From contig JAJYOS010000130.1 of NCBI GenBank assembly GCA_021796055.1, positions 1 through 10,880 on the forward strand: a stretch of 10,880 nt of DNA. The letters are read 5' to 3'. The DNA is from Bacteroidota bacterium. GTDB lineage: Bacteria; Bacteroidota; Kryptoniia; Kryptoniales; JAKASW01. Below the pieces are notes generated by a model. It was given only the letters and a program-made list of their open reading frames with translations, was not told the DNA's origin and did no database searches. The position numbers were made by a program, and so were the translations under genes. Numbering within the stretch: the stretch's first letter is position 1; every line of letters begins with the position of its first letter. Below, piece after piece: positions 1 to 7,277 of the stretch.

Positions 1-492
1 TTGCGTCATGGTACAGCCGGCGATGGAACACAGGCCTGGGGGTCCTATTTCGCCTTGGGAGCGGACTACGCGCCTACCCCCGACATAAGCTATAGTTTTG
101 TTTGGGGAGGGCTCGGGCGCGATGTAACCTTTTTCCCGGATGCCATGGGTATCGGTATGACAACCGCAAGCAGGCCTACTTCGACATTTGTTGAAATCGG
201 TGCGACGATGACTTTTCCGTCAAAGGCTTCGTTGAGGCCTCCCTTTTTCATAATGTCGCTGGCGAATGAAAAAATAGCCGGCATAACGGGGCTCTACTAT
301 ATGGGAGGGATAGAAATAAGGCCGTTGCACTTCCTTGAGCTAAGAGTCGGGTACTTGTCCGGTCCCGGTGTTTCAGCTGCCCGGTACGGACTCGGGATCA
401 AGGAGGGATTTTTCGGACTTCAATATGCAGTGTACCCGGAAATGGGTACAAAGACGTTAATTCAACAGTTTTCGATTTCGATGGCAATGTAA
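1..492 (+). CDS. PorV/PorQ-like outer-membrane beta-barrel protein, C-terminal part (5' truncated)
   Basis: The frame is open from the first base, so this is the last 163 residues or so of a longer protein whose start lies left of the window; the TTG at position 1 is only the edge. The segment alternates aromatic and small or polar residues in short strands, as in outer-membrane barrels. The closing pattern, LELRVGYLSGPGVSAARYGLGI followed by FFGLQYAVYP and a final hydrophobic strand, resembles the end of the PorV/PorQ family (a 14-strand barrel related to FadL). PorV shuttles T9SS cargo to the surface attachment machinery, and PorQ acts in the same system. Many FCB genomes carry several paralogues of unknown role, so the exact member cannot be given. 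A T9SS cargo gene lies two genes downstream, which fits. It could instead be another FadL-like or generic barrel protein. Confidence 0.6.
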   Translation: MRHGTAGDGTQAWGSYFALGADYAPTPDISYSFVWGGLGRDVTFFPDAMGIGMTTASRPTSTFVEIGATMTFPSKASLRPPFFIMSLANEKIAGITGLYYMGGIEIRPLHFLELRVGYLSGPGVSAARYGLGIKEGFFGLQYAVYPEMGTKTLIQQFSISMAM

Positions 493-616
493 AAATGAAC
501 AGTTCATGCCGCGAAGAAAAATGCGCAAATGCTAAATCGGAATTTGATTTTGCGCCTAGTTGCGAGGCGGGATCGATGTCGAGATTAAACTCATATTCAG
601 ATTCAAGGAGGATGTT
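493..616. other. Intergenic spacer with palindrome and stem-loop
   Basis: This 124-base spacer precedes the transferase gene. ATGAAC at 495-500 and GTTCAT at 502-507 form a 13-base palindrome around a single A, two bases after the upstream stop codon. GCGCAAA at 523-529 and TTTGCGC at 549-555 can pair, with AAAT (534-537) and ATTT (542-545) pairing inside around the loop CGGA. No T-run follows the outer stem, so it is not a standard intrinsic terminator. No convincing promoter hexamers were recognised. The role is unknown; an operator or an mRNA leader structure is possible. Confidence 0.35.
605..611 (+). promoter_or_regulatory. Ribosome binding site that sets the transferase start
   Basis: AAGGAGG lies five bases before the ATG at 617. 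The frame stays open upstream to an ATG at 560, but that start has no comparable site and would add 19 residues that are charged and unlike the family N-terminus. The ATG at 617 puts a hydrophobic first membrane helix right at the N-terminus, as expected for the family. Confidence 0.85.
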
Positions 617-2575
617 ATGGTAGAAATTCTGGTGTTCTCTGCCGCCGTGTCGGTATGCTTTTCATTGTTGCTGACTCCACCGGTAATAAAGCTTGCCTAC
701 AAGCTTGGAGCCGTCGACAAACCTGATGAACGGAAGATTCACAAACACCCGACGCCGAGACTCGGTGGTCTGGCCACATTCGGGAGTTTCGTGATCACTC
801 TTATGATCATACATTTCTTTGTGCCCGGCTCAGGGTTGGGATCCTTCTTCACGAAATTCAGCTGGCTGGGGCTTTCCTTTTCTCTCGTGACGATACTGAT
901 CCTCGGCGCTTGCGACGACTTGTGGACACTAAAGCCCGGACAAAAATTCCTCGTCCAATTTCTCGCGGGTACTCTCGTTGATGTCGCAGGTTTCAAGATC
1001 AGCTCGGTCACAAATCCGTTCACCGGCGGGGTACTTTCACTCGGATTGTTCTCTCTGCCGATCACGGTTATCTGGGTCGTTGGAATTACAAACGCGTTCA
1101 ATCTGATCGATGGACTCGATGGACTAGCGGCTGGCATATCCGCAATTGCAGGCCTGACGATAGGCGCAATCGCGTTCCTTCATGGTGATCAGACAACCGC
1201 TGAGGTGGCGGCAATACTTGTAGGCGCCGTCCTGGGATTTCTCCGCTATAATTTCAATCCGGCAAAGGTCTTCTGGGGTGATTCGGGGAGTCTTTTCGTC
1301 GGATTCATGCTTGCCGTGCTTTCAATAAATAGTTCTACGAAAGGAACGACTGCCTTTTCAATGATCGTTCCTATCCTCGCGCTCGGCGTTCCGGTGATGG
1401 ATACGTCACTCGCCATGCTCAGGAGAATTCTCAGGTCTTTTCTACCCGGCCAGTCTCTGCCGGCAACGACGCTTAAGAAGTTGCACTCGATGTTCCTTCC
1501 CGATCGCAGGCACATCCATCATCAGCTTCTTGCTCATGGATTGACTCAAAGGGACGCGGTGTTCGTTTTATATGTGGTCTCGTGCGCATTCGGGATCTGC
1601 GCGTTTTTGGTTACCGCGGGTAGCCTTAACGCCTCGTTGATACTTGGCGCCGTTGGGGTCCTGGCGTTTGTGGCAGTTCGGAAACTTGGTTATCGGGAAA
1701 TGGCCCTGCTGAGGAACGGAATCCTTCTTCGGATATACAAGAAGGCATTTATGAAACATGTGATCTCGCTGGTCCTCATGGATGTGGCGGCGGTTTTCAT
1801 TTCTTTCTTCCTCGCGTGGACGTTTAGCTCGCATGCGGGCTTTGATGTCGTCGGCTGGAGAATCTGGGCGTTTTACATGATAGCGGTCTGTTTGGTCCAG
1901 CTTCTTGCTTTCCTTGTGGGCGGCGTTTACAGAAGGTCGATCACTCTGATGGGGCTGGGCGACTTCCTGCAAATGTTGAAGGCCGCACTTGGTGGGGCCG
2001 CAATAGCGGCTTTCGCGTTGTTGATTCTTCCTGTCGTGCGTAACGGATCGAATGTCGGCATGTTCACCATACTTGATTTTTATTTCCTCTCGACCCTGGT
2101 GATCGGATCAAGGGTGGCTTTCCGAGCCCTGAGCTATGTGTTTGGGCGCGAGGTGGTAGATGGTGGGAAGAAGGCGCTCATCTATGGCGCCGACGGAAAA
2201 GGACTGATCGCGTTGCAGTCTCTTCTCGCGGGTGAGCAGCAAGACGAGCACGGCTTGTCGTCTTTTGTGCCTGTGGGATTTCTCGATGACGACCCGCGGA
2301 TGGAAGGGAAGTACCTTGACGGCTATCCGGTATTCGGAGGACATTGGAAATTAGAAGGACTGATGAACAAGATGAATATCGGCGAGATAGTCCTCGCGAA
2401 ACCAAACATAGATTCGGAAGTCTTTCAGCGCATTAAGAAAATCGCCGACCGGCACAACGTTCCCATCAAGATCTCAGCGATGAGATTCGAACCGGTGGAC
2501 GTTTACTCGGACGAAGAGATACGCAGCGAAGTAAGGAAGCCGAAAACTGGAAGTCTAACTCCAAAAGCTGCTTAG
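617..2575 (+). CDS. WecA/TagO-type undecaprenyl-phosphate sugar-1-phosphate transferase fused to a CoA_binding_3-like domain
   Basis: This 652-residue integral membrane protein should transfer a HexNAc-1-phosphate from a UDP-sugar to undecaprenyl phosphate at the inner membrane, the first step of a lipid-linked surface glycan. Residues 1-355 form the MraY/WecA-family domain. It has DKPDERKIHKHPTPRLGG near residues 34-51, the Asp pair D100-D101, NAFNLIDGLDGLAAG around N162/D165/D168, GDSGS at 221-225, and HIHH at 299-302, which marks the WecA/TagO branch rather than MraY. Residues 380-510 add about four hydrophobic segments. Residues 518-630 look like a Rossmann-type CoA_binding_3 domain (YGADGKG at 523-529, then GFLDDDPR). 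That pairing of helices and domain normally sits at the N-terminus of FlaA1/CapD-type enzymes or WbaP-type glycosyl-phosphotransferases. The catalytic part that follows in those proteins is absent. The loop before HIHH is about 15 residues longer than usual. The exact sugar is unknown. Confidence 0.9.
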   Translation: MVEILVFSAAVSVCFSLLLTPPVIKLAYKLGAVDKPDERKIHKHPTPRLGGLATFGSFVITLMIIHFFVPGSGLGSFFTKFSWLGLSFSLVTILILGACDDLWTLKPGQKFLVQFLAGTLVDVAGFKISSVTNPFTGGVLSLGLFSLPITVIWVVGITNAFNLIDGLDGLAAGISAIAGLTIGAIAFLHGDQTTAEVAAILVGAVLGFLRYNFNPAKVFWGDSGSLFVGFMLAVLSINSSTKGTTAFSMIVPILALGVPVMDTSLAMLRRILRSFLPGQSLPATTLKKLHSMFLPDRRHIHHQLLAHGLTQRDAVFVLYVVSCAFGICAFLVTAGSLNASLILGAVGVLAFVAVRKLGYREMALLRNGILLRIYKKAFMKHVISLVLMDVAAVFISFFLAWTFSSHAGFDVVGWRIWAFYMIAVCLVQLLAFLVGGVYRRSITLMGLGDFLQMLKAALGGAAIAAFALLILPVVRNGSNVGMFTILDFYFLSTLVIGSRVAFRALSYVFGREVVDGGKKALIYGADGKGLIALQSLLAGEQQDEHGLSSFVPVGFLDDDPRMEGKYLDGYPVFGGHWKLEGLMNKMNIGEIVLAKPNIDSEVFQRIKKIADRHNVPIKISAMRFEPVDVYSDEEIRSEVRKPKTGSLTPKAA

Positions 2576-2593
2576 AGATAGAGAAGGACTAAA

Positions 2594-5500
2594 ATGTCTA
2601 GAGGCCATTTACATAAACAGGTTGATGAAGCAGGACATATCGTTCCATTTGCCCTGCGGGCAATCACAGTCGCGTTGCTCCTGGCATGGAGTGTCCCGGC
2701 GTCAGCACAGGTTGGGGCGCCTTCGCCGGCTTCTCCAGCCGACGGCGCGACCGGTCAATCAACTTCGGTTACGATATCATGGGGCGGCGTCTCACTGGCC
2801 ACCTCCTATGAATTACAGGTCGCGACAGATAACTCATTCAGCAATGTGGTTGTAGATCAGACGCAGTCGGGCACTTCGTACACAGCGTCAGGTCTGTCGC
2901 AGGGAACAACGTACTACTGGCGCGTGAGGGCGTCGACGCTGCTCCTAACCAGTAGCTGGTCGTCGACCTGGAGCTTTTCAACTGCATCGGGAACTCCTTC
3001 ACCGTCAGCGCCGTCGCTCGCCTCGCCGACGGACGGCAGCACAGGGCTATCGACGACTCCGACGCTGAGCTGGAACGCCTCGTCCGGAGCCGCCTCTTAT
3101 AATATCGAGGTCGCGACGGACAACACATTCTCAAGTATCGTCGTGAGCAATACCGGCATCGGCGGCACTTCGCAACAAGTGAGCGGACTATCCGGTGGGA
3201 CGACGTACTATTGGCGCGTACAAGCTGTGAATAGCACTGGCGCAAGTTCATGGTCAACCGTTTGGAGTTTCGCCACGCAAACCACATCGGCGCCGCCTGG
3301 TAGCCCTTCGCTCGCATCGCCCTCCAACGGCTCCACCGGCGAACCGACTTCGATCGTGTTGAGTTGGAGCGCGTCATCGGGAGCCACAAAATACTGGCTC
3401 CAGGTGGCGACGGACCAGTCTTTTACCTCGATAGTGTACGGAGATTCGACAATCACATCCACTTCGGAGCAGGTCAATTACTTATCAACCTCTACCACGT
3501 ATTATTGGCGTGTCAAGGCGATGGACCAGGCCGGATCAAGCAGCTGGTCATCAGTATGGAGCTTCACGACTGCTACCGCGCAGGTACAGCCTCCCTCAGC
3601 CCCTACATTGGCTTCACCTTCTGACGGCGCGTCTGGCCAGCCGACTACGCTGACGCTAACCTGGAACGCCGTCTCCAATAGCGGGCATTATAACATTCAG
3701 GTCGCGACGGATCTGACTTTTTCCAACATTGTGTACTCCAATTATACTCTCATCGGAACATCAACGGAGGTAAGCGGACTTTCGCAAAACACGGAATACT
3801 ACTGGCACGTTAGCGCATCGAACACAGGCGGCCAAAGCTCGTGGTCGAGTACCTGGACTTTCGCGACTTCTACCGCAGCGCTTCCTTCCGCGCCGCAGCC
3901 GCTTTCACCTTCTAACGGAGCGACTAATCTAGGCGACTCGCTGACTTTCGTTTGGCGCTCGGCTTCAGGTGCGTCAGAATATGATTTGCAGGTCGCGCTA
4001 TCCAGCTCATTCTCAACTCTTACAATCAACGACAGCTCGCTTACCGACACTTCTCTCTATGTAACCACGCTTGCTCCCGGAAACGAGTACTTCTGGCGCG
4101 TTGCGGCGAAGAGCAGCGCAGGTACCGGCTCCTGGTCTGGCACATGGACCTTCACAACGAAGAGCCAAGTCGTGGCGCCTTCAGTGCCGGAACCGGTTTC
4201 GCCTCCAAACGGGGCGACGAGTACGCGGACGACAGATACTTTGACCTGGAATCCATCCCGGAATGCCGAGTACTACCGGCTTCAGGTAGCCTTGTCGTCC
4301 GACTTCCTTTCATTCGTGGCGGATGATTCGGATCTGAGCGGGACTTCTTTTATTCTCTCAGGTCTTTCATCGGGCTCAACATATTTCTGGCGGGTGGAGG
4401 CGGTCAACACCGCCGGTGTCAGCGGCTGGTCGTCGCCGTGGACTTTCACAACCGGCGCGCCGCCCGCCACGCCAACACTCATGTATCCGGCGAACGGCGC
4501 CACTAACCAGCCTGTCAACGACACTTTGAGGTGGGCCCCTTCAACACACGCCAACTCTTACGAGGTCGCCTTTTCGACCTATCCTTCTCTGGATTCGAAC
4601 GTGGTACAGGACTCTACCTCAGCGGCCGACTACCTGGTTGTTAACTCACTTAACTCGGGGACTCACTACTACTGGAAGGTAAGGGCGGTGAACTCATTTG
4701 GCGTGGGCGCGTGGTCTTCAAAATGGGAATTCACGACTTTGATTCCAAGCACAGTCCCTTCGACGCCGGTACTCGTGTCGCCTGCGAACGGCGCGACCAA
4801 CCAGCCTTTAATAGAAACCCTCACCTGGAAAACATCGGACAACGCGCAGGAATACAGGGTAGAAGTCTCAACCAGCAGCAGTCTTGCCTCTTCCATCCTG
4901 ATGGACACGACTCTTGCCAAATCATATGTTAATACAATCGCTCTCTCCGCTGGAGTCACTTACTGGTGGAGGGTAGACGCGCTAGACACCGTCGGTCCGA
5001 GTCAGTGGTCTCAGGTTTGGAGCTTCACAACTTCTGGCGCGCAAAAGTCCGGACCGACATTGTCTGTCCCTGCCAACGGGACAACCGGTCTCCCGACTTC
5101 CGTCGTCCTATCATGGAATAATATCCAAGGGGCGACGCAGTTCAATGTCCAGGTCGCGCTAGATTCCTCATTCAGTACGTTTGTCACAAACGATTCTACG
5201 GTTACATCCACTTCTTTAACAATAGATTCTTTGGCCACCGCAACTTCGTATTACTGGCACGTGAGGGCGAAGCTGGACTCCGGAACCTGGACCGCTTTCA
5301 GCGGCGCCTGGGAATTTTCCACGGTGCGGGAAGTCTCGCCCGGCCGAGTCGGCGTGGCGGTTGATGTCGGCTTCCCAAAGTCTTCCGATACCTCCGGCTT
5401 CTCCGCCCTGGACTACAGATTGGTCGGCTTGCCGGGTGCCAGCAACCTGTCTGTGACTTCGGTCCTTCGCGGCACGCCGGGGGTATCGTGGGAAGCTTAC

Positions 5501-6667
5501 TGGGACAACGGAGACCCGTCGAACTATTTCGTGAAATTCAATCAGGCCAATGATGATTCCATGTTCCATTTCTATCTCGGGCGTGCGTTCTGGATAATTC
5601 ACGTCGGCCCTCTGGTCGTCGATACCAGCGTAGCGGCGGCTCCACTGGATTCGAGTGGGTCGGTTTATATTCCGTTGCATGCCGGATGGAATCTAATTAC
5701 AGATCCGTTGCCTGATTCAGTGGCCTGGGGAGCCGTTCAGGTCGCGAATTCAACCGCTGAACCACTCTATGGCTTCAATGGGGCATTCCAGATTTCTCCC
5801 GAGCTGCAGCCGGGGGAAGGATATTACTTCTTCAATTCCACCGGCTTGCGGCGTCTGAGCATTCCCTCTCCGGGTAGCCAGACTGCCACATCTTCAACTG
5901 AACGATGGGAGAACCAGCTTGCGTCTGCGGGTTGGACAGTAAACATATCGCTTACCTCCGGCAAAGTAACGGATGATGCGGCTTGGATCGGCGTGTCATC
6001 GTCGGTCCAAAGCGATCATAACCCGCTCGACGTGCATAAGCCGACAGCTATTGGCAACGTCCCGGCTACTTATTTCCATCATCCGGACTGGAACAGGCAA
6101 TACAGCAATTATGCCAGCGACATACATCCCGATTTTACCGATATATCCCAGTGGGCGTTGACGGTCGATTCGGCTCCGTTCATGAATGCAAAGCTCAGGT
6201 TCTCAGGGCTCGATAGAGTGCCGTCCTGGTTCGATGTTTATCTGTTCAATCCGGTTTCGAAGAGCTGGTCGAATCTTAGGAGGGCACCGGAACTGGCATT
6301 TACTCCGGTATCGAAGACGACGACTTTCAATATACTGGTCGGCAAGGGTTCGTTAATAAAGGATAAAATCAGGCAGAATGGGCCGTCGACATTCTATCTT
6401 GGACAAAATTATCCAAACCCATTCAATCCATCAACCATGATACCGTTATACATGTCTGGCGATGCCCACGTCGAGATTACGGTGTTCAATGTGATCGGGC
6501 AGGAAGTGGCGAGGGTCTTCGACGGCAGTTTGAAAGCCGGCAACCACTCCTTTCTGTGGGACGGTCGTGACGAGCATGGCCAGGAACTTCCGAGCGGAGT
6601 TTACTTCTACCGTGCTACCACGAGTGCCGGAGCGAGCGTGGTACACAAGATGGTGTTGCTTAAGTAA
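2594..6667 (+). CDS. Secreted multi-FN3 repeat protein with T9SS type A C-terminal sorting domain
   Basis: This 1357-residue protein starts at an ATG five bases after GAAGGA and 18 bases after the transferase stop. Residues 1-38 form a signal peptide with a rather long charged N-region, a hydrophobic core at 19-32 and a likely cut after ASA38. Residues 40-911 hold nine tandem domains of 93-99 residues. Each has a Pro-rich start, SPxxGA, an LxW strand, a Y-x-(L/I)-x-V-(A/S) strand, a Y(Y/F)WRV strand and a closing WSxxWxFxT, which is the fibronectin type III-like pattern. Residues 912-1266 form a separate module rich in Trp and Tyr, with HAGWNLITDPL and GEGYYFFN. Residues 1272-1357 are the sorting domain. 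It is probably exported by Sec, moved across the outer membrane by T9SS and held on the surface. Long repeat arrays of this kind suggest a stalk, adhesin or matrix protein, but no catalytic domain or ligand site was recognised. Confidence 0.9.
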   Translation: MSRGHLHKQVDEAGHIVPFALRAITVALLLAWSVPASAQVGAPSPASPADGATGQSTSVTISWGGVSLATSYELQVATDNSFSNVVVDQTQSGTSYTASGLSQGTTYYWRVRASTLLLTSSWSSTWSFSTASGTPSPSAPSLASPTDGSTGLSTTPTLSWNASSGAASYNIEVATDNTFSSIVVSNTGIGGTSQQVSGLSGGTTYYWRVQAVNSTGASSWSTVWSFATQTTSAPPGSPSLASPSNGSTGEPTSIVLSWSASSGATKYWLQVATDQSFTSIVYGDSTITSTSEQVNYLSTSTTYYWRVKAMDQAGSSSWSSVWSFTTATAQVQPPSAPTLASPSDGASGQPTTLTLTWNAVSNSGHYNIQVATDLTFSNIVYSNYTLIGTSTEVSGLSQNTEYYWHVSASNTGGQSSWSSTWTFATSTAALPSAPQPLSPSNGATNLGDSLTFVWRSASGASEYDLQVALSSSFSTLTINDSSLTDTSLYVTTLAPGNEYFWRVAAKSSAGTGSWSGTWTFTTKSQVVAPSVPEPVSPPNGATSTRTTDTLTWNPSRNAEYYRLQVALSSDFLSFVADDSDLSGTSFILSGLSSGSTYFWRVEAVNTAGVSGWSSPWTFTTGAPPATPTLMYPANGATNQPVNDTLRWAPSTHANSYEVAFSTYPSLDSNVVQDSTSAADYLVVNSLNSGTHYYWKVRAVNSFGVGAWSSKWEFTTLIPSTVPSTPVLVSPANGATNQPLIETLTWKTSDNAQEYRVEVSTSSSLASSILMDTTLAKSYVNTIALSAGVTYWWRVDALDTVGPSQWSQVWSFTTSGAQKSGPTLSVPANGTTGLPTSVVLSWNNIQGATQFNVQVALDSSFSTFVTNDSTVTSTSLTIDSLATATSYYWHVRAKLDSGTWTAFSGAWEFSTVREVSPGRVGVAVDVGFPKSSDTSGFSALDYRLVGLPGASNLSVTSVLRGTPGVSWEAYWDNGDPSNYFVKFNQANDDSMFHFYLGRAFWIIHVGPLVVDTSVAAAPLDSSGSVYIPLHAGWNLITDPLPDSVAWGAVQVANSTAEPLYGFNGAFQISPELQPGEGYYFFNSTGLRRLSIPSPGSQTATSSTERWENQLASAGWTVNISLTSGKVTDDAAWIGVSSSVQSDHNPLDVHKPTAIGNVPATYFHHPDWNRQYSNYASDIHPDFTDISQWALTVDSAPFMNAKLRFSGLDRVPSWFDVYLFNPVSKSWSNLRRAPELAFTPVSKTTTFNILVGKGSLIKDKIRQNGPSTFYLGQNYPNPFNPSTMIPLYMSGDAHVEITVFNVIGQEVARVFDGSLKAGNHSFLWDGRDEHGQELPSGVYFYRATTSAGASVVHKMVLLK
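2711..5326 (+). repeat. Nine tandem FN3-like coding repeats
   Basis: Repeat units start at about 2711, 3005, 3302, 3596, 3887, 4181, 4466, 4760 and 5048, and the last ends near 5326. Unit length is 93-99 codons. The best landmark is the Y(Y/F)WRV strand, present in all nine with small changes (YYWHV in units 4 and 9, YYWKV in unit 7, YWWRV in unit 8). Units 1-4 share QVATD or EVATD, units 5 and 6 share QVALSS, and units 7-9 are more divergent. At DNA level the copies differ at many third positions, so the array is old rather than freshly amplified. Confidence 0.88.
5327..6391 (+). other. Unnamed module between the FN3 array and the sorting domain
   Basis: About 355 residues (912-1266) of the FN3 protein do not follow the repeat pattern. 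Visible landmarks are FSALDYRLVGLPG, WEAYWDNGDPSNYFVKF, GRAFWIIH, a GWNLITDPLPDSVAWGAV stretch, GEGYYFFNSTG, WTVNISLTSG and FNILVG just before the sorting domain. The GWN...P...W...V and GEGYYFFN pattern looks like a structured beta-rich unit, and similar segments appear to recur in secreted proteins of Ignavibacteria-like genomes (recollection, not a search). The function is unknown. Confidence 0.5.
6407..6664 (+). other. T9SS type A sorting domain (C-terminal signal)
   Basis: Residues 1272-1357 of the FN3 protein begin with NYPNPFNPST, followed by an ITVFNVIGQEVAR strand, a GNHSFLWDGRDEHGQELPSG turn and YFYRATT, and end in VVHKMVLLK. This matches the Por-secretion-system C-terminal domain, which overlaps the FlgD-type Ig-like fold. 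In studied members the domain directs passage across the outer membrane and is removed when the cargo is attached to surface polysaccharide. Confidence 0.92.
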
Positions 6668-6678
6668 GAGAGGAAAGT

Positions 6679-7227
6679 ATGAGAACTAAAATGGCAATAC
6701 GGATGAGCGGCAGATTTCTTAAGTCAGTGCTTCTGGCAGTGGGCGCCTCTATTGTCCTGTTATTAATGTCCTCGAGTGCCGTTGCTTCGAGCCTTCGAAT
6801 GAACACTAAGGTAACCGATGTCCGGTTCGGGGTGGAGGGCGGAGAAGTGCATATAAGTTACAACCTTCTGGGCAAACCGGACCAGACTTACAAGGTGCGC
6901 GTCGAATTGAGGAAACGGGACGACCCGAATTTCAGATTCATCCCAAAGACGATTCACGGAGATGTAGGAGTAGGAAAATTCGCGGGCACTGGTCGGAGAA
7001 TTGTCTGGGAGATCAACAATGATCTTCCGGGAGGTCTCCCTGGATCGGATTTCTATTTTGTGGTCAAGGCAAACGAAGTAAATCCGAAGGGCGGCGTCGG
7101 GCTTCTTACGCTCGTGGGTACCGGTGTCGCGGTTGTCGCGGCGGCGGCAGCCTATTTCGTCCTGACTGGGGCGCATACCGGCGTTCCGCAGGCTTCACCT
7201 TTTCCAGCTCCTCCAGGTAGACCGTAG
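6679..7227 (+). CDS. Small exported membrane-anchored protein with one beta-rich domain
   Basis: This 182-residue protein starts at an ATG preceded by AGAGAGGAAAG, 11 bases after the FN3 gene, so the two are almost certainly co-transcribed. An in-frame ATG at 6691 is an alternative start. Residues 1-36 look like a signal peptide, with a hydrophobic core at 15-30 and a likely cut after AVA36. Residues 44-132 form a beta-rich unit with VTDVRFGVEGGEVHISYNL, a KVRVELRKR strand, HGDVGVGKFAGTGRRIVWEI and DFYFVVKA. This resembles the small all-beta domain found in FCB-group exported proteins, often beside formylglycine-generating-enzyme-like domains; that link is from memory. Residues 139-163 are a Gly/Ala-rich hydrophobic helix and 165-182 a Pro-rich tail. 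It is probably held in the inner membrane facing the periplasm. It may assist the FN3 protein, but nothing in the sequence proves this. Confidence 0.7.
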   Translation: MRTKMAIRMSGRFLKSVLLAVGASIVLLLMSSSAVASSLRMNTKVTDVRFGVEGGEVHISYNLLGKPDQTYKVRVELRKRDDPNFRFIPKTIHGDVGVGKFAGTGRRIVWEINNDLPGGLPGSDFYFVVKANEVNPKGGVGLLTLVGTGVAVVAAAAAYFVLTGAHTGVPQASPFPAPPGRP

Positions 7228-7254
7228 TTGAGAAGGAGCTTAACGTTTTCTCAA
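7228..7254. other. Inverted repeat in the leader of glmS
   Basis: TTGAGAA (7228-7234) begins right after the upstream stop codon and is complementary to TTCTCAA (7248-7254). Two G-U pairs can extend the stem to nine pairs around a nine-base loop. The sequence after it is AATTAA, with no T-run, so it is not a clear terminator. An AAGGAG motif (7233-7238) falls partly in the stem but has no start codon at a suitable distance. The actual GAGGA site for glmS is at 7264-7268. Confidence 0.3.
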
Positions 7255-7277
7255 AATTAAAATGAGGATAGTTTATT

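Noticed and set aside
560..616. Longer start (ATG at 560) for the transferase
   Set aside because: There is no ribosome binding site, the added residues are charged, and AAGGAGG sits exactly before the ATG at 617.
2838..3389. Long open frame (183 codons) on the - strand within the FN3 array
   Set aside because: It mirrors the repeated Ser/Thr-rich coding sequence on the other strand, has a skewed Arg/Ser/Cys composition, no ribosome binding site and no recognisable domain.
5216..5680. Open frame of 154 codons on the - strand in the C-terminal part of the FN3 gene
   Set aside because: It overlaps a well-supported gene, has Arg-rich composition without motifs and lacks a supported start.
7228..7277. 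glmS ribozyme or sigma-70-like promoter upstream of glmS
   Set aside because: The 50-base gap is too short for the ribozyme, and a TAAAAT at 7258-7263 has no -35 at an acceptable distance.
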